Shown here piece after piece: positions 46,129 to 54,314 of a stretch of 64,000 nucleotides of DNA. The notes under the pieces are model-generated. The model was not told the origin of the DNA and made no database searches. It was given only the letters and a program-made list of their open reading frames with translations. The DNA comes from Lachnospiraceae bacterium (lineage in GTDB: Bacteria; Bacillota; Clostridia; Lachnospirales; Lachnospiraceae), in contig JAKSPC010000002.1 in NCBI GenBank assembly GCA_024405155.1, positions 86,194 through 150,193 of the forward strand. Direction: 5' to 3'. Within the stretch, counting starts at the first letter, position 1; every line of letters begins with the position of its first letter. Made by a program: the position numbers and the translations under genes.

Positions 46129-46152
46129 TGCACAAGGTTCTGCCTTCGTGCA
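46129..46152 (-). promoter_or_regulatory. Hairpin in the leuS leader
   Basis: On the - strand TGCAC(G)AAGG pairs with CCTTGTGCA (9 bp with one bulge) around a short loop between the promoter and the leuS ATG. There is no T run after it and no T-box signature. Its role is unknown. Confidence 0.4.
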
Positions 46153-46168
46153 CACGCGACCGCTTATA

Positions 46169-46197
46169 ATTTTAGTGCATCGAAATATACATGTCAA
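46169..46197 (-). promoter_or_regulatory. leuS promoter
   Basis: Perfect -35 box TTGACA (46192-46197), 17 bp, -10 box TAAAAT (46169-46174), just after the uvrC stop. Confidence 0.8.
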
Positions 46198-46229
46198 CGA
46201 ACATTACCGATAAAATATCGTCGTTTTTC

Positions 46230-48053
46230 TTAATTGTTATTGTGAAAGAATGCGAATATGTTTTCCGCGGTCCGCCGGTCGATGGATCCCGCTTTCAAAA
46301 GTTCTTCCACGTCAGCCTGTTTCAGAAGATCAATGTTCCTGAAATACTTTAGAAGTGCTCTTCTTCTCGTGGGCCCCACTCCCGGGATGTCATCCAGAAT
46401 GGAATGGACCTGTTCTTTTGATCGCAGACTTCTGTGATACTCTATGGCGAACCGGTGCGTTTCATCCTGGATCCTGGTGATCAGATGAAAGCCTTCACTT
46501 TTCGGATCGATGGGCAGTTCTTTTCCTTTGTACCAGATGCCTCTCGTACGGTGTTTGTCATCTTTTACCATGCCGGCTGCGGGGATGCAGATCCCCAGTT
46601 CACCGATCACTTTTTCTGCAATACCGACCTGTCCTTTCCCTCCGTCCATAAGGATCAGATCCGGATACGCCCCGAAACGGGTATCGTTTTCGTCTTTTGC
46701 AAATCTCCTTGTAAGCATCTCGCGCATGGAGGCATAATCATTCGGACCTTCCACCGTGCGGATACGGAACTTCCTGTAATCGCTGTTTTTGGGCGCGCCG
46801 TTTACGAATACGATCATGGAGCCCACGTTTTCAAACCCGCTGATATTTGATATATCGTAGGATTCTATCCTTTCCAGCCGGCCAAGCCCCAGAAGATCCC
46901 TGATCTCATTGTTCGCGCCGATGGTCCTCAGCTGTTCCTTTTTCAGCTTTTCTCCGTCTTTTCTGAGAATGGTGACGGCGTTTTCCACAGCCATCTCGAC
47001 CAGCTTTTCTTTCTGACCGATCTTCGGTATGCGGATATTCACATTCAGCCATCTGGAGAGAAGTTCTCTTTCCGGTATATCGCACTGTATCCATATCTCC
47101 TTGGGCAGATAGGGCGTTCCGGTATAGAACCGTTTGATAAATTCCGAAACCAGTTCTTCTAAAGTTTCTTCCCCCGTCATATCGATCCGGACATTTTCAC
47201 GTCCGGTCATCACGCCGCCGCGGATAAAGAATACGCATACAATGCAGTTCCTGCCGTCCTGTGAGAGACCGATGATGTCCCGGTCATCATTATCGTACGC
47301 TGTGACTTTCTGCCTTACGGAAAGATCATCGACCGCTTTTAACAGCTCCCGGTATTCGATGGCTTTTTCAAATTCCATTTCCTCGGAAGCGGCCTGCATT
47401 TTATCCGTCAGTATTTTTTTGATCTTTTCATATTTTCCTGACAGAAACTCAAGAGCATCCCGTATCCCTTCACTGTACTCCTCCCTGGAAACGTTTCCGG
47501 TGCATGGTCCCATGCATTGTCCCAGATGGTAATACAGACAGGGGCGTTCCTTTCCGCATTCCTCCGGCAGTTTTCTGGAACAGGTCCTGACTCTGTAGAG
47601 TTTATGCAGCATTTCCAGACATTCCTTTACTGAAAGGGATGAGGTATACGGGCCGAAATAGCGGGAGCCGTCCTTTATGAATTTTCTTGTCATGAAGATC
47701 CTGGGATAAGCCTCACCGGTGGTCACTTTGATGTAGGGATAAGTCTTGTCGTCCTTCAGAAGCGTATTGTATTTCGGCCGGTTCTCCTTTATCAGATTGT
47801 TTTCCAGGACCAGGGCTTCCAGCTCCGAATCCACAACAATATATTCGAATCTGCGGATATTTGAGATCATCCGGCGGATCTTCGGAGACTTCCCCTCCGG
47901 TGACTGAAAATACTGGTGGACCCTGTTATACAGGTTCACTGCCTTTCCTATGTAAATGATCTCGTCATGAACGCCATGCATAAGATAAACTCCCGGTTTT
48001 TTCGGGAGTTTTCTTAATTCTTCTTTTAAATTAAATTCCGCATTGTCACTCAT
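46230..48053 (-). CDS. uvrC: Excinuclease ABC subunit C
   Basis: Makes the dual incisions in nucleotide excision repair. The 607-residue protein has the N-terminal GIY-YIG nuclease (KKPGVYLMHGVHDEIIYIGKA, 18-38), the UVR motif (about 205-240), the RNase H-like endonuclease domain (YDISNISGFENVGSMIVF, LILMDGGKGQVG) and C-terminal helix-hairpin-helix repeats (DDIPGVGPTRRRALLKYF). Its start overlaps the end of the DUF4015 gene by 8 nt. Confidence 0.96.
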   Translation of the reverse strand: MSDNAEFNLKEELRKLPKKPGVYLMHGVHDEIIYIGKAVNLYNRVHQYFQSPEGKSPKIRRMISNIRRFEYIVVDSELEALVLENNLIKENRPKYNTLLKDDKTYPYIKVTTGEAYPRIFMTRKFIKDGSRYFGPYTSSLSVKECLEMLHKLYRVRTCSRKLPEECGKERPCLYYHLGQCMGPCTGNVSREEYSEGIRDALEFLSGKYEKIKKILTDKMQAASEEMEFEKAIEYRELLKAVDDLSVRQKVTAYDNDDRDIIGLSQDGRNCIVCVFFIRGGVMTGRENVRIDMTGEETLEELVSEFIKRFYTGTPYLPKEIWIQCDIPERELLSRWLNVNIRIPKIGQKEKLVEMAVENAVTILRKDGEKLKKEQLRTIGANNEIRDLLGLGRLERIESYDISNISGFENVGSMIVFVNGAPKNSDYRKFRIRTVEGPNDYASMREMLTRRFAKDENDTRFGAYPDLILMDGGKGQVGIAEKVIGELGICIPAAGMVKDDKHRTRGIWYKGKELPIDPKSEGFHLITRIQDETHRFAIEYHRSLRSKEQVHSILDDIPGVGPTRRRALLKYFRNIDLLKQADVEELLKAGSIDRRTAENIFAFFHNNN

Positions 48054-49488
48054 AGGTTATGATGGGGCCGTCTTCCAGCAGGATACTTTCGTCTTCTCCG
48101 CTCAGTTCCCCGTCTTTCAGCGCCTCTTCCAGTTCCACGGGGAATGTTTCTGCCGCTTCCGTAAGCTCTTCTTCCGGTATTGCGGCTCTGGATTCTTCGA
48201 TCCTTTTCGCTTCCTCTTCTCCCTGCGTTTTGGTAAGAAATCCAGTATAATCGTATTTAACGGATGGGTTCCACAGGATCCATTCATCATAGCCGGCATC
48301 GTAGACACCCTGGATCTCCTGGCGGATGGCGTTTTTATCATACGTCATGTAATTGCCTTTGCCCAGCCACGTCGCTGTAAATGCCTGCAGCCACGGTCTT
48401 ACCACGGCAACTCTTTCTCCCTCGGAAAGATAGGAAGACAGGGCGTTCTTTGACCTTTTGCACGCACCCAGAATGGCCTTATACGGTTCCAGGTCCGGGT
48501 GGTCAATGCCGAAATTCCCGTTTCCGTAATGAGACGGATAGATCATGGGACAGATATAATCTACTGACATGGCCATGGCGGGATAATCCTGTCCTACGGC
48601 TCTGGAATCCAGTTTCGATCCGATAATGGTTCCGAACACGTCACAGGACATATACACCCCTGCGTTTCTGATGTTCTCCGAAAGGTAGGAACAGAGCTCG
48701 GAGATCACCGTTGTCTTATCCCTGCCTTTCACGTCTTGTTCCTCAAAAATGCAGTCATCGGCGCCTTTATCCGTGCAGAAACGGATATAGTCGAACTGAA
48801 TCTCGTCAAATCCGTCTTTCCCTGCCTGAAGTGCGATCCCCAGGATATAGTCCCAGTACTCTTCCTTGTAGGGGTTTACCCATCCGTAACCGCTGTTGTC
48901 CTTATAAAGCGTCCCGTCCTGTTTTGTGAGCATCCATTCGGGTTTCACTCTTCCCAGATGAGGATCCCTCATGGTCACGATACGGCCGATACAATAGATC
49001 TCATGCTCCTTCAGCTTCTTTAGTAAGGAAGACATGTCTTCCACAGCCACTTCAATGGATTCCAGCTCGGAAAGGTAGGGAAGATCCATGGCATAAGTAA
49101 CTTTTCCGTAATCATCCTTGATATCGATCACAACGGCATTCAGTTCCGTTTCATCCAGGACTTTAATGATCTCGTCCATGCGCTCATTGTTGCCTACGGG
49201 CTTGGATGCCAGATACAGTGCCTTAACCTTTACCGGCGTCCTGGTATCAATAAATTCCGGTTCTGTTTCGCTTTCCGGTTCTGTGGTCTCCGTTTCCACA
49301 GGAGACGTATCTTCTTCCGTCGTCTGATTTTCCGGCGTCATGTCTCCGCCTGAGGCAAGCGGTTCATAACGTTTGCAGGAACATACAGTAAGCATCAGAA
49401 GAAAAACGCTGCACATCAAAACCAGGGACCGGCGAATATTCTGCCGGTCCCTGAAAAGATCCATTATGTTTTTCAGATCATTCCTCAT
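48046..49488 (-). CDS. DUF4015 putative glycoside hydrolase, probable lipoprotein
   Basis: The family is described as a putative glycoside hydrolase with a TIM barrel. With the ATG at 49488 the protein has 480 residues; the frame extends to a TTG at 49509 inside the EF-G paralogue. A signal segment (about 20-36) ends in LTVCSC, so Cys36 or Cys38 may be lipidated. A Thr/Glu-rich spacer (45-80) follows, then the conserved barrel (VKALYLASKPVGNNERMDEI; AVVIDIKDDYGKV; GFDEIQFDYIRF; DYICPMIYPSHYG). An acidic C-terminal tail ends the protein. It overlaps both the EF-G paralogue and uvrC. Confidence 0.85.
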   Translation of the reverse strand: MRNDLKNIMDLFRDRQNIRRSLVLMCSVFLLMLTVCSCKRYEPLASGGDMTPENQTTEEDTSPVETETTEPESETEPEFIDTRTPVKVKALYLASKPVGNNERMDEIIKVLDETELNAVVIDIKDDYGKVTYAMDLPYLSELESIEVAVEDMSSLLKKLKEHEIYCIGRIVTMRDPHLGRVKPEWMLTKQDGTLYKDNSGYGWVNPYKEEYWDYILGIALQAGKDGFDEIQFDYIRFCTDKGADDCIFEEQDVKGRDKTTVISELCSYLSENIRNAGVYMSCDVFGTIIGSKLDSRAVGQDYPAMAMSVDYICPMIYPSHYGNGNFGIDHPDLEPYKAILGACKRSKNALSSYLSEGERVAVVRPWLQAFTATWLGKGNYMTYDKNAIRQEIQGVYDAGYDEWILWNPSVKYDYTGFLTKTQGEEEAKRIEESRAAIPEEELTEAAETFPVELEEALKDGELSGEDESILLEDGPIITYE

Positions 49489-51568
49489 CCTTGTCCTGAG
49501 CCGCAGCAACGATCACTGCATCCTGAACGTCCTGAGGAGCCTGCTCATATCTGTTGAACTCGTACTCGTAAGCGCCAAGACCGCCGGTCATGGAGCGAAG
49601 ATCGGTACCGTATCCGTAAAGCTCGGACATGGGGATCTCAGCTTCGATGCAGGTCTTTCCGCCATGGTTGGAATTCATGCCAAGCACACGGCCTCTTCTC
49701 TTGTTCAGGTCACCCATAACGTCACCGGTGAAGCTGTCGGGAACGGTGACCTTCAGGGAAACGATGGGCTCCAGAATAACGGGACTTGCCTTCATGAAAC
49801 CATCCTTGAATGCCAGGGATGCTGCCATCTTGAAAGCCATTTCCGAAGAGTCTACCGGATGATAGGAACCATCGTAAAGAGTAGCCTTCACACCGACCAC
49901 GGGATATCCTGCCATGGGTCCCTTCAGAACGCATTCCTGAATGCCTTTTTCTACTGCAGGGAAGAAGTTTCTGGGTACGGAACCGCCGAATACCTGCTCT
50001 TCAAATACGTAAGGCTGTGTCATGTCGCCTGAGGGCTCGAAGTACATCTTTACATGACCGTACTGACCGTGACCGCCGGACTGCTTCTTGTGCTTTCCTT
50101 CCACGTCGACTTTCTTTCTGAGAGTCTCTCTGTAGGCGAATCTGGGCTTTGCAAGTTCGATCTTTACCTTATATCTGTTCTCAAGTTTTGACTTGACAAC
50201 TTCCAGCTGCTGCTCACCGATACCGTAGATCAGTGACTGACGGTTTTCTCCGTCATTGAAGATCTTAAGTGTCTTGTCCTCTTCCAGAAGCTTGGCCATG
50301 CCGGCAGCGACCTTATCATCCTCACCCTTGTTTACGGGCTTGTAGGCCATGTAAGTATAAGGAGTCTCGATGTCGGGACCTGCATACATGAGAGTGGATC
50401 CCTTGAGACCCAGAGTATCTCCTGTGGAAGTTACGCTCAGCTTGGAAAGAGCTCCGATGTCACCGGCTTTGAGCTCGGTAACTTCGATGGCTTCCTTGCC
50501 GCGAAGCACGAACAGCTTTCCGGCTTTTTCTTCCTGTTCCTTGTTTACGTTATAAAGAAGTGTATCCGGCTTCAGAGAACCGCTCATAACCTTGAACAGG
50601 CTGTACTTGCCGATGAACGGGTCAACGATGGTCTTCCAGACCATGAGAGATACGTTTCCGTCAGCAGTGATCTTGCCGGTGACTTCCTTATCGCCGTCAA
50701 CGCCCTTCCACTCTTTCTTATCGGGTGAGGGAACGTACATGTCGATGCACTGCATCAGATAATCCATGCCCTGTGCATTTACACCGGAACCGAGAAGTAC
50801 GGGAACGATGCTTCCGTCCATCACGTTTGCCTTTAAAGCGTCATAGATCTCATCGGGAGTGAACTCTTCACCGCCGAAGAATTTTTCCATCAGTTCTTCG
50901 GAAGTTTCTGCTACTGCCTCCATGAGAGTGCCTCTTGCCTCCTCCAGCGGTGACTGCGCGTCTGCAGGAATGTCGCAATCTGCCTTCTTCGAGCCTTCCA
51001 GCCACTTTCTTCCCTTCTGCTTGATAACGTTAACGTAACCTACCAGCTTGCCGCCTTCCTTGATGGGCACCTGAAGCGGAGAAACCTTTGTACCGAATTC
51101 AGCGGAAAGGTTCTCCATGAGTCCCTGGAAATCTGCCTCAGCATCGTCCATGTTTGTTACGAAAAGGAATCTGGGAAGACCATACGCTTCACAGAAATCC
51201 CATGCTTTCTTGGTACCGGGCTGAATACCGGCCTTGCAGTTCACTACGATCACGGCAGCATCCGCAACGGAAAGAGCCTCTTCCACTTCACCAACGAAAT
51301 CGAAATATCCGGGCGCATCCAGAAGGTTGATCTTTGTCATGCCATTCGGCGTCTTGTATTCTACAGGGACTACAGAAGTGGAAATAGAGAACTGTCTCTT
51401 CTGCTCTTCCTTGTCATAGTCACTGAGTGAGTTTCCGTCAGCTACTTTGCCCATACGGGAGGTGATCCCGGTCACATAAGCAAGTGCCTCAACGATCGTT
51501 GATTTGCCGGATCCTCCGTGGCCCATAAGTACGACGTTTCTTATGTCCTTTGTGTCATACGCCTTCAT
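49478..51568 (-). CDS. EF-G-like translational GTPase (paralogue)
   Basis: A 696-residue protein with all five EF-G domains, but of the divergent EF-G2-like branch. G1 is GHGGSGKS (16-23) in place of the usual AHVDAGKT; G3 is DAPGYFDF (84-91), with Tyr88 where EF-G has the catalytic His of DTPGHVDF; G4 is TNMDD (138-142) instead of NKMD. C-terminal domains look complete (GQYGHVKMYFEPSGD; LNKRRGRVLGMNSNHGG). It is unlikely to be the main EF-G, which is normally beside rpsG and tufA. A role in starvation or ribosome recycling is only a guess. Confidence 0.9.
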   Translation of the reverse strand: MKAYDTKDIRNVVLMGHGGSGKSTIVEALAYVTGITSRMGKVADGNSLSDYDKEEQKRQFSISTSVVPVEYKTPNGMTKINLLDAPGYFDFVGEVEEALSVADAAVIVVNCKAGIQPGTKKAWDFCEAYGLPRFLFVTNMDDAEADFQGLMENLSAEFGTKVSPLQVPIKEGGKLVGYVNVIKQKGRKWLEGSKKADCDIPADAQSPLEEARGTLMEAVAETSEELMEKFFGGEEFTPDEIYDALKANVMDGSIVPVLLGSGVNAQGMDYLMQCIDMYVPSPDKKEWKGVDGDKEVTGKITADGNVSLMVWKTIVDPFIGKYSLFKVMSGSLKPDTLLYNVNKEQEEKAGKLFVLRGKEAIEVTELKAGDIGALSKLSVTSTGDTLGLKGSTLMYAGPDIETPYTYMAYKPVNKGEDDKVAAGMAKLLEEDKTLKIFNDGENRQSLIYGIGEQQLEVVKSKLENRYKVKIELAKPRFAYRETLRKKVDVEGKHKKQSGGHGQYGHVKMYFEPSGDMTQPYVFEEQVFGGSVPRNFFPAVEKGIQECVLKGPMAGYPVVGVKATLYDGSYHPVDSSEMAFKMAASLAFKDGFMKASPVILEPIVSLKVTVPDSFTGDVMGDLNKRRGRVLGMNSNHGGKTCIEAEIPMSELYGYGTDLRSMTGGLGAYEYEFNRYEQAPQDVQDAVIVAAAQDKDEE

Positions 51569-51588
51569 GGTGTATCTCCCTTCGTATT

Positions 51589-51670
51589 TTTATGAATTCA
51601 TAAATCAGCGACAAAACGCATTGTGGTGATTATAACATAAATATCCGTTGATTCACAACATAAATTTATG
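51589..51670. repeat. Repeated TTTATG/CATAAA hexamers around the EF-G paralogue promoter
   Basis: Five copies of the hexamer CATAAA or its complement lie in 82 bp: 51589-51594 and 51599-51604 (a 16-bp perfect palindrome in the leader), 51636-51641 (in the promoter spacer), and 51659-51664 and 51665-51670 (a 12-bp palindrome just upstream of the -35). They could be regulator half-sites; the region is AT-rich, so chance is not excluded. Confidence 0.5.
51629..51658 (-). promoter_or_regulatory. Promoter of the EF-G paralogue operon
   Basis: -35 box TTGTGA (51653-51658), 18 bp, perfect -10 box TATAAT (51629-51634). The leader is about 55 nt and holds a palindrome. Confidence 0.65.
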
Positions 51671-51677
51671 AAATAAA

Positions 51678-52014
51678 GCAAAAAAAGAGCAGTACTGTAA
51701 GCCGGGTTATGTCTTGGACGGTCATCTATCTAGGAACTGCGTTGCCGCAGAACTCAAGCGTCCTACCCGGAACATGGCGGGCAGCCATAAAGTTCCTTCA
51801 TGGACTTGCTTCGGATGGGGTTTACAATGCGGTCTCCGTTACCGGAGGCCCGGTAGTCTCTTACACTGCCATTTCACCCTTACCGCTTTCGCGGCGGTAT
51901 ACTTTCTGTTGCACTTTCCTTAGGATCGCTCCCACCGGCCGTTAGCCGGCATCCTGCCCTGTGAAGCCCGGACTTTCCTCTCGCGCAATGCGCCAGCGAC
52001 CGTCTGTACTGCTC
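51678..52014 (-). ncRNA. rnpB: RNase P RNA, class A
   Basis: Catalytic RNA that matures tRNA 5' ends. The P1 helix is GAGCAGTAC at the 5' end (52014) paired with GTACTGCTC at 51687-51695. Conserved elements are present: GAGGAAAGTCCGGGC, CAGGGCAGGATGCC-type P7-P10 region, GGTAAGGGTGAAA, and the 3' ACATAACCCGGCTTA. Mature RNA is 51687-52014 (328 nt); seven T directly follow the P1 strand, so P1 also serves as terminator. The 510 bases between the EF-G paralogue and rplS hold only this RNA and flanking control sites. Confidence 0.95.
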
Positions 52015-52021
52015 ATTAATG

Positions 52022-52050
52022 ATTCTACCACAAAAAAAGCAGCCTGAAAA
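52022..52050 (-). promoter_or_regulatory. rnpB promoter, -35 box inside the rplS terminator
   Basis: -10 box TAGAAT (52022-52027), 17 bp, -35 box TTTTCA (52045-52050), which forms the loop of the rplS terminator hairpin. The -10 lies 7 bp before the expected rnpB 5' end, which supports the assignment. Confidence 0.65.
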
Positions 52051-52059
52051 GGCTGCTTT
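52032..52059 (-). terminator. Terminator after rplS
   Basis: On the - strand GCAGCC pairs with GGCTGC (extended by AAA/TTT), with loop TTTTCA, followed by seven T. Confidence 0.92.
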
Positions 52060-52077
52060 CTTACTTATCTCATTTGA

Positions 52078-52425
52078 TTACCGGATCATTTCCTTAACCT
52101 TGGCTGCCTTGCCGATACGGTCACGCAGATAGTTGAGCTTTGCTCTTCTTACCTTACCGAAACGGATCACTTCCACCTTTGCAACAAAGGGACTGTTCAT
52201 GGGCCAGGTCTTTTCTACGCCTACGCCGTTGGAAAGCTTTCTTACGGTGAAAGTAGCGCGGATGCCGTGTCCCTGCTTCTGGGTAACGGTGCCTTCGTAG
52301 ATCTGGATCCTCTCACGGTTTCCTTCCTTGATGAGGTTGTGAACTCTTACGGTATCGCCTACGTTGAACTGAGGCATATCCGCTCTCATCTGTTCATTTT
52401 CGATCTTCTCGATGATCTCATGCAT
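52078..52425 (-). CDS. rplS: 50S ribosomal protein L19
   Basis: Ribosomal protein at the 30S-50S interface. The 115-residue protein has the conserved [43 protein letters not shown] and [13 protein letters not shown] segments. AGGAGG precedes the ATG. Last gene of the ylxM-to-rplS unit, about 98 nt after trmD, with a structured leader in between. Confidence 0.98.
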   Translation of the reverse strand: MHEIIEKIENEQMRADMPQFNVGDTVRVHNLIKEGNRERIQIYEGTVTQKQGHGIRATFTVRKLSNGVGVEKTWPMNSPFVAKVEVIRFGKVRRAKLNYLRDRIGKAAKVKEMIR

Positions 52426-52450
52426 TTTGGTTTCCTCCTGAAAATTACCG

Positions 52451-52483
52451 GATGCTCATAAACGTCAGCGCCAGCGGAGCATC
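52451..52483 (-). promoter_or_regulatory. Possible L19 leader hairpin
   Basis: On the - strand GATGCTC pairs with GAGCATC around a 19-nt loop that contains CGCTGGCGCTGACG. It lies between trmD and rplS and may be the autoregulatory L19 leader known in Firmicutes. No covariance check was possible. Confidence 0.5.
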
Positions 52484-52523
52484 TTACTTTTAGATTACTG
52501 CTCAAAACAGCCTTTAGATACTA

Positions 52524-53270
52524 TCACGATTCTGTATTTATGTCAAGCGATCTTAAATACTTAAGTTCTTTTTTTGAAAGCCTGGACTCGTCAATAAGGT
52601 CCGGGCGAAGTTCCAGAGTTTTTTTTATGGACTGCTGTCTTCTCCACTCATCCACTTTTCCGTGATTGCCGGAAAGAAGGATCTCGGGTACTTTCAATCC
52701 TTCGAAGACTTCAGGTCTGGAATACTGCGGGTATTCCAGAAGACCGTCATGAAACGTTTCTATCTCGCTGGAATCCTCTCCGTGCAGAACACCGGGGATA
52801 AGCCGGGATACTGCATCGATAATGACAACGGCAGGCATTTCGCCGCCCGTCAGAACATAGTCACCGATGCTTACCGGTTCGCACCCCGTAAGTTCCAGCG
52901 CCCGTTCATCCACGCCTTCATAATGTCCGCACAGAAAGATAATGTCATCCAGCGTTGAAAGTTCTTCCGCCATTTTCTGGTCAAACTTTCTGCCCTTCGG
53001 AGACATGTACAGGGCTCTCACTTTGGAATCATCCGGAATATGCCTTTTTACGTAACGGTAACAGTCATAAATGGGCTGCACCTGCATCAGCATGCCGGAA
53101 CCGCCGCCATAGGGATAATCATCCGTTTTCCCGTGTTTGTCCAGAGTGAAATCACGGATATCGTATGTATGCAATTGTATCAATCCGTTTGCCTGTGCTC
53201 TTCCGGTGATGCTTTCTCCCAGAAAGCCGGAGATCTGCTCAGGAAACAGAGTCATTACGTGAAAATTCAT
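52524..53270 (-). CDS. trmD: tRNA (guanine37-N1)-methyltransferase
   Basis: Methylates G37 of tRNAs that read CNN codons, preventing frameshifts. The 248-residue SPOUT protein has the trefoil-knot core (LCGHYEGVDERAL, SIGDYVLTGGEMPAVVIIDAVSRL with the conserved knot glycines). Start shares one base with the rimM stop. Conserved position between rimM and rplS. Confidence 0.97.
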   Translation of the reverse strand: MNFHVMTLFPEQISGFLGESITGRAQANGLIQLHTYDIRDFTLDKHGKTDDYPYGGGSGMLMQVQPIYDCYRYVKRHIPDDSKVRALYMSPKGRKFDQKMAEELSTLDDIIFLCGHYEGVDERALELTGCEPVSIGDYVLTGGEMPAVVIIDAVSRLIPGVLHGEDSSEIETFHDGLLEYPQYSRPEVFEGLKVPEILLSGNHGKVDEWRRQQSIKKTLELRPDLIDESRLSKKELKYLRSLDINTES

Positions 53271-53782
53271 TACAGGTCCAGAAGTCCGGGGATCACGTGG
53301 ACTTTCATTTCGTTGTTTTCTATGTCAATGTTTCTGATGCATTCTTTTACCGCAGGCAGCATGTATTCTTTTCCTTTTTCCGCGGATACCAGATATACGT
53401 CGTTTGCTCCAGTTTCCATGACATCCTTTACCGTTCCCAGATGGATCCCGTCTTCGTCATACACTTCCATGCCGATAATATCCGCTATGTAGTATTCTCC
53501 CTCGGAAAGCGGAACGCCGTCTTCCCGTTTGATGCACAGATCGGCGCCGACGTATTTTTCCACCTCATCGATGGAATCGATATCCTTGAACTTTACGATC
53601 ACCAGATTCTTGAAATATCTGACTTTTTCCATTTCTGCCGCGTGAAAACGGTTTTCCCTGCGGATGATGACGTTTTTCAGTTCATCAAAACGATCAGGAG
53701 AGTCGGTCGTCGGAAAAACCTTGACCTCTCCCCTGATCCCATGAGTCCTGACTATAACGCCTACCCTCAATTCCTTATTCAT
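53270..53782 (-). CDS. rimM: Ribosome maturation factor RimM
   Basis: Assists assembly of the 30S head around S19. The protein is 170 residues from the ATG at 53782; an open frame 51 nt further upstream lies inside the khpA gene. N-terminal RimM domain (VGVIVRTHGIRGEVKVFPTTD) and C-terminal PRC-barrel domain (EYYIADIIGMEVYDEDGIHLG; VPGLLDL) are clear. Its start overlaps the end of khpA. Confidence 0.95.
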   Translation of the reverse strand: MNKELRVGVIVRTHGIRGEVKVFPTTDSPDRFDELKNVIIRRENRFHAAEMEKVRYFKNLVIVKFKDIDSIDEVEKYVGADLCIKREDGVPLSEGEYYIADIIGMEVYDEDGIHLGTVKDVMETGANDVYLVSAEKGKEYMLPAVKECIRNIDIENNEMKVHVIPGLLDL

Positions 53783-53783
53783 A

Positions 53784-54011
53784 TCAACCAATGTCAAGAA
53801 CGACCTTGAGCTTATCTCTGGTCGCGGCGGCATTCAGCACCTGTCTCAGCGCTTTTGCGATCCTTCCTGACTTTCCGATGACTTTTCCCATGTCGCTTTC
53901 GGCAACTTTCAGTGAAAGAACGACCATGTCGCCTTTTTCTTCTTTTGTAATTTCTACCTGATCAGGATCATCGACGAGTGACTTAGCCATAACTTCCAAT
54001 AATTTTTCCAT
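53784..54011 (-). CDS. khpA: KH-domain RNA-binding protein
   Basis: A 75-residue single KH domain with the GxxG-type loop in VIGKSGRIAKALRQVL. KhpA, often with KhpB/Jag, binds RNA and affects cell size and wall growth in Firmicutes. It sits between rpsP and rimM, its standard position. Confidence 0.93.
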   Translation of the reverse strand: MEKLLEVMAKSLVDDPDQVEITKEEKGDMVVLSLKVAESDMGKVIGKSGRIAKALRQVLNAAATRDKLKVVLDIG

Positions 54012-54033
54012 GAGTCACCTCTTATCGATCAGA

Positions 54034-54279
54034 TCACTTTTCGATACCGGCAGCTTTTAAGAGCTTTAATACGGTCTCGGTAGGCTGTGCACCGTCAGCA
54101 AGCCATTTCTTTGCAGCTTCTGCATCGATCTTGATGGTGCTGGGCTCGGTATTGGGATCATAGTATCCGATCTCCTCGATGAAACGACCGTTTCTGGGAG
54201 CTCTCTGATCGGCAACGATCACTCTGTAGAAGGGCTTCTTAGCTGCACCAAGTCTTCTTAATCTGATTTTTACTGACAT
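54034..54279 (-). CDS. rpsP: 30S ribosomal protein S16
   Basis: An 81-residue ribosomal protein with the conserved N-terminus [23 protein letters not shown] and [10 protein letters not shown]. It follows ffh by 35 nt, has an AAGGAG site, and leads the rpsP-khpA-rimM-trmD group. Confidence 0.97.
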   Translation of the reverse strand: MSVKIRLRRLGAAKKPFYRVIVADQRAPRNGRFIEEIGYYDPNTEPSTIKIDAEAAKKWLADGAQPTETVLKLLKAAGIEK

Positions 54280-54314
54280 CTTTTTTTCTCCTTTAAATAA
54301 AGTATATTGATATG

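Noticed and set aside
46098-46197. N-terminal extension of leuS by 33 residues
   Set aside because: It would begin inside the promoter; the ATG at 46098 has GGAGG and matches the usual LeuRS N-terminus.
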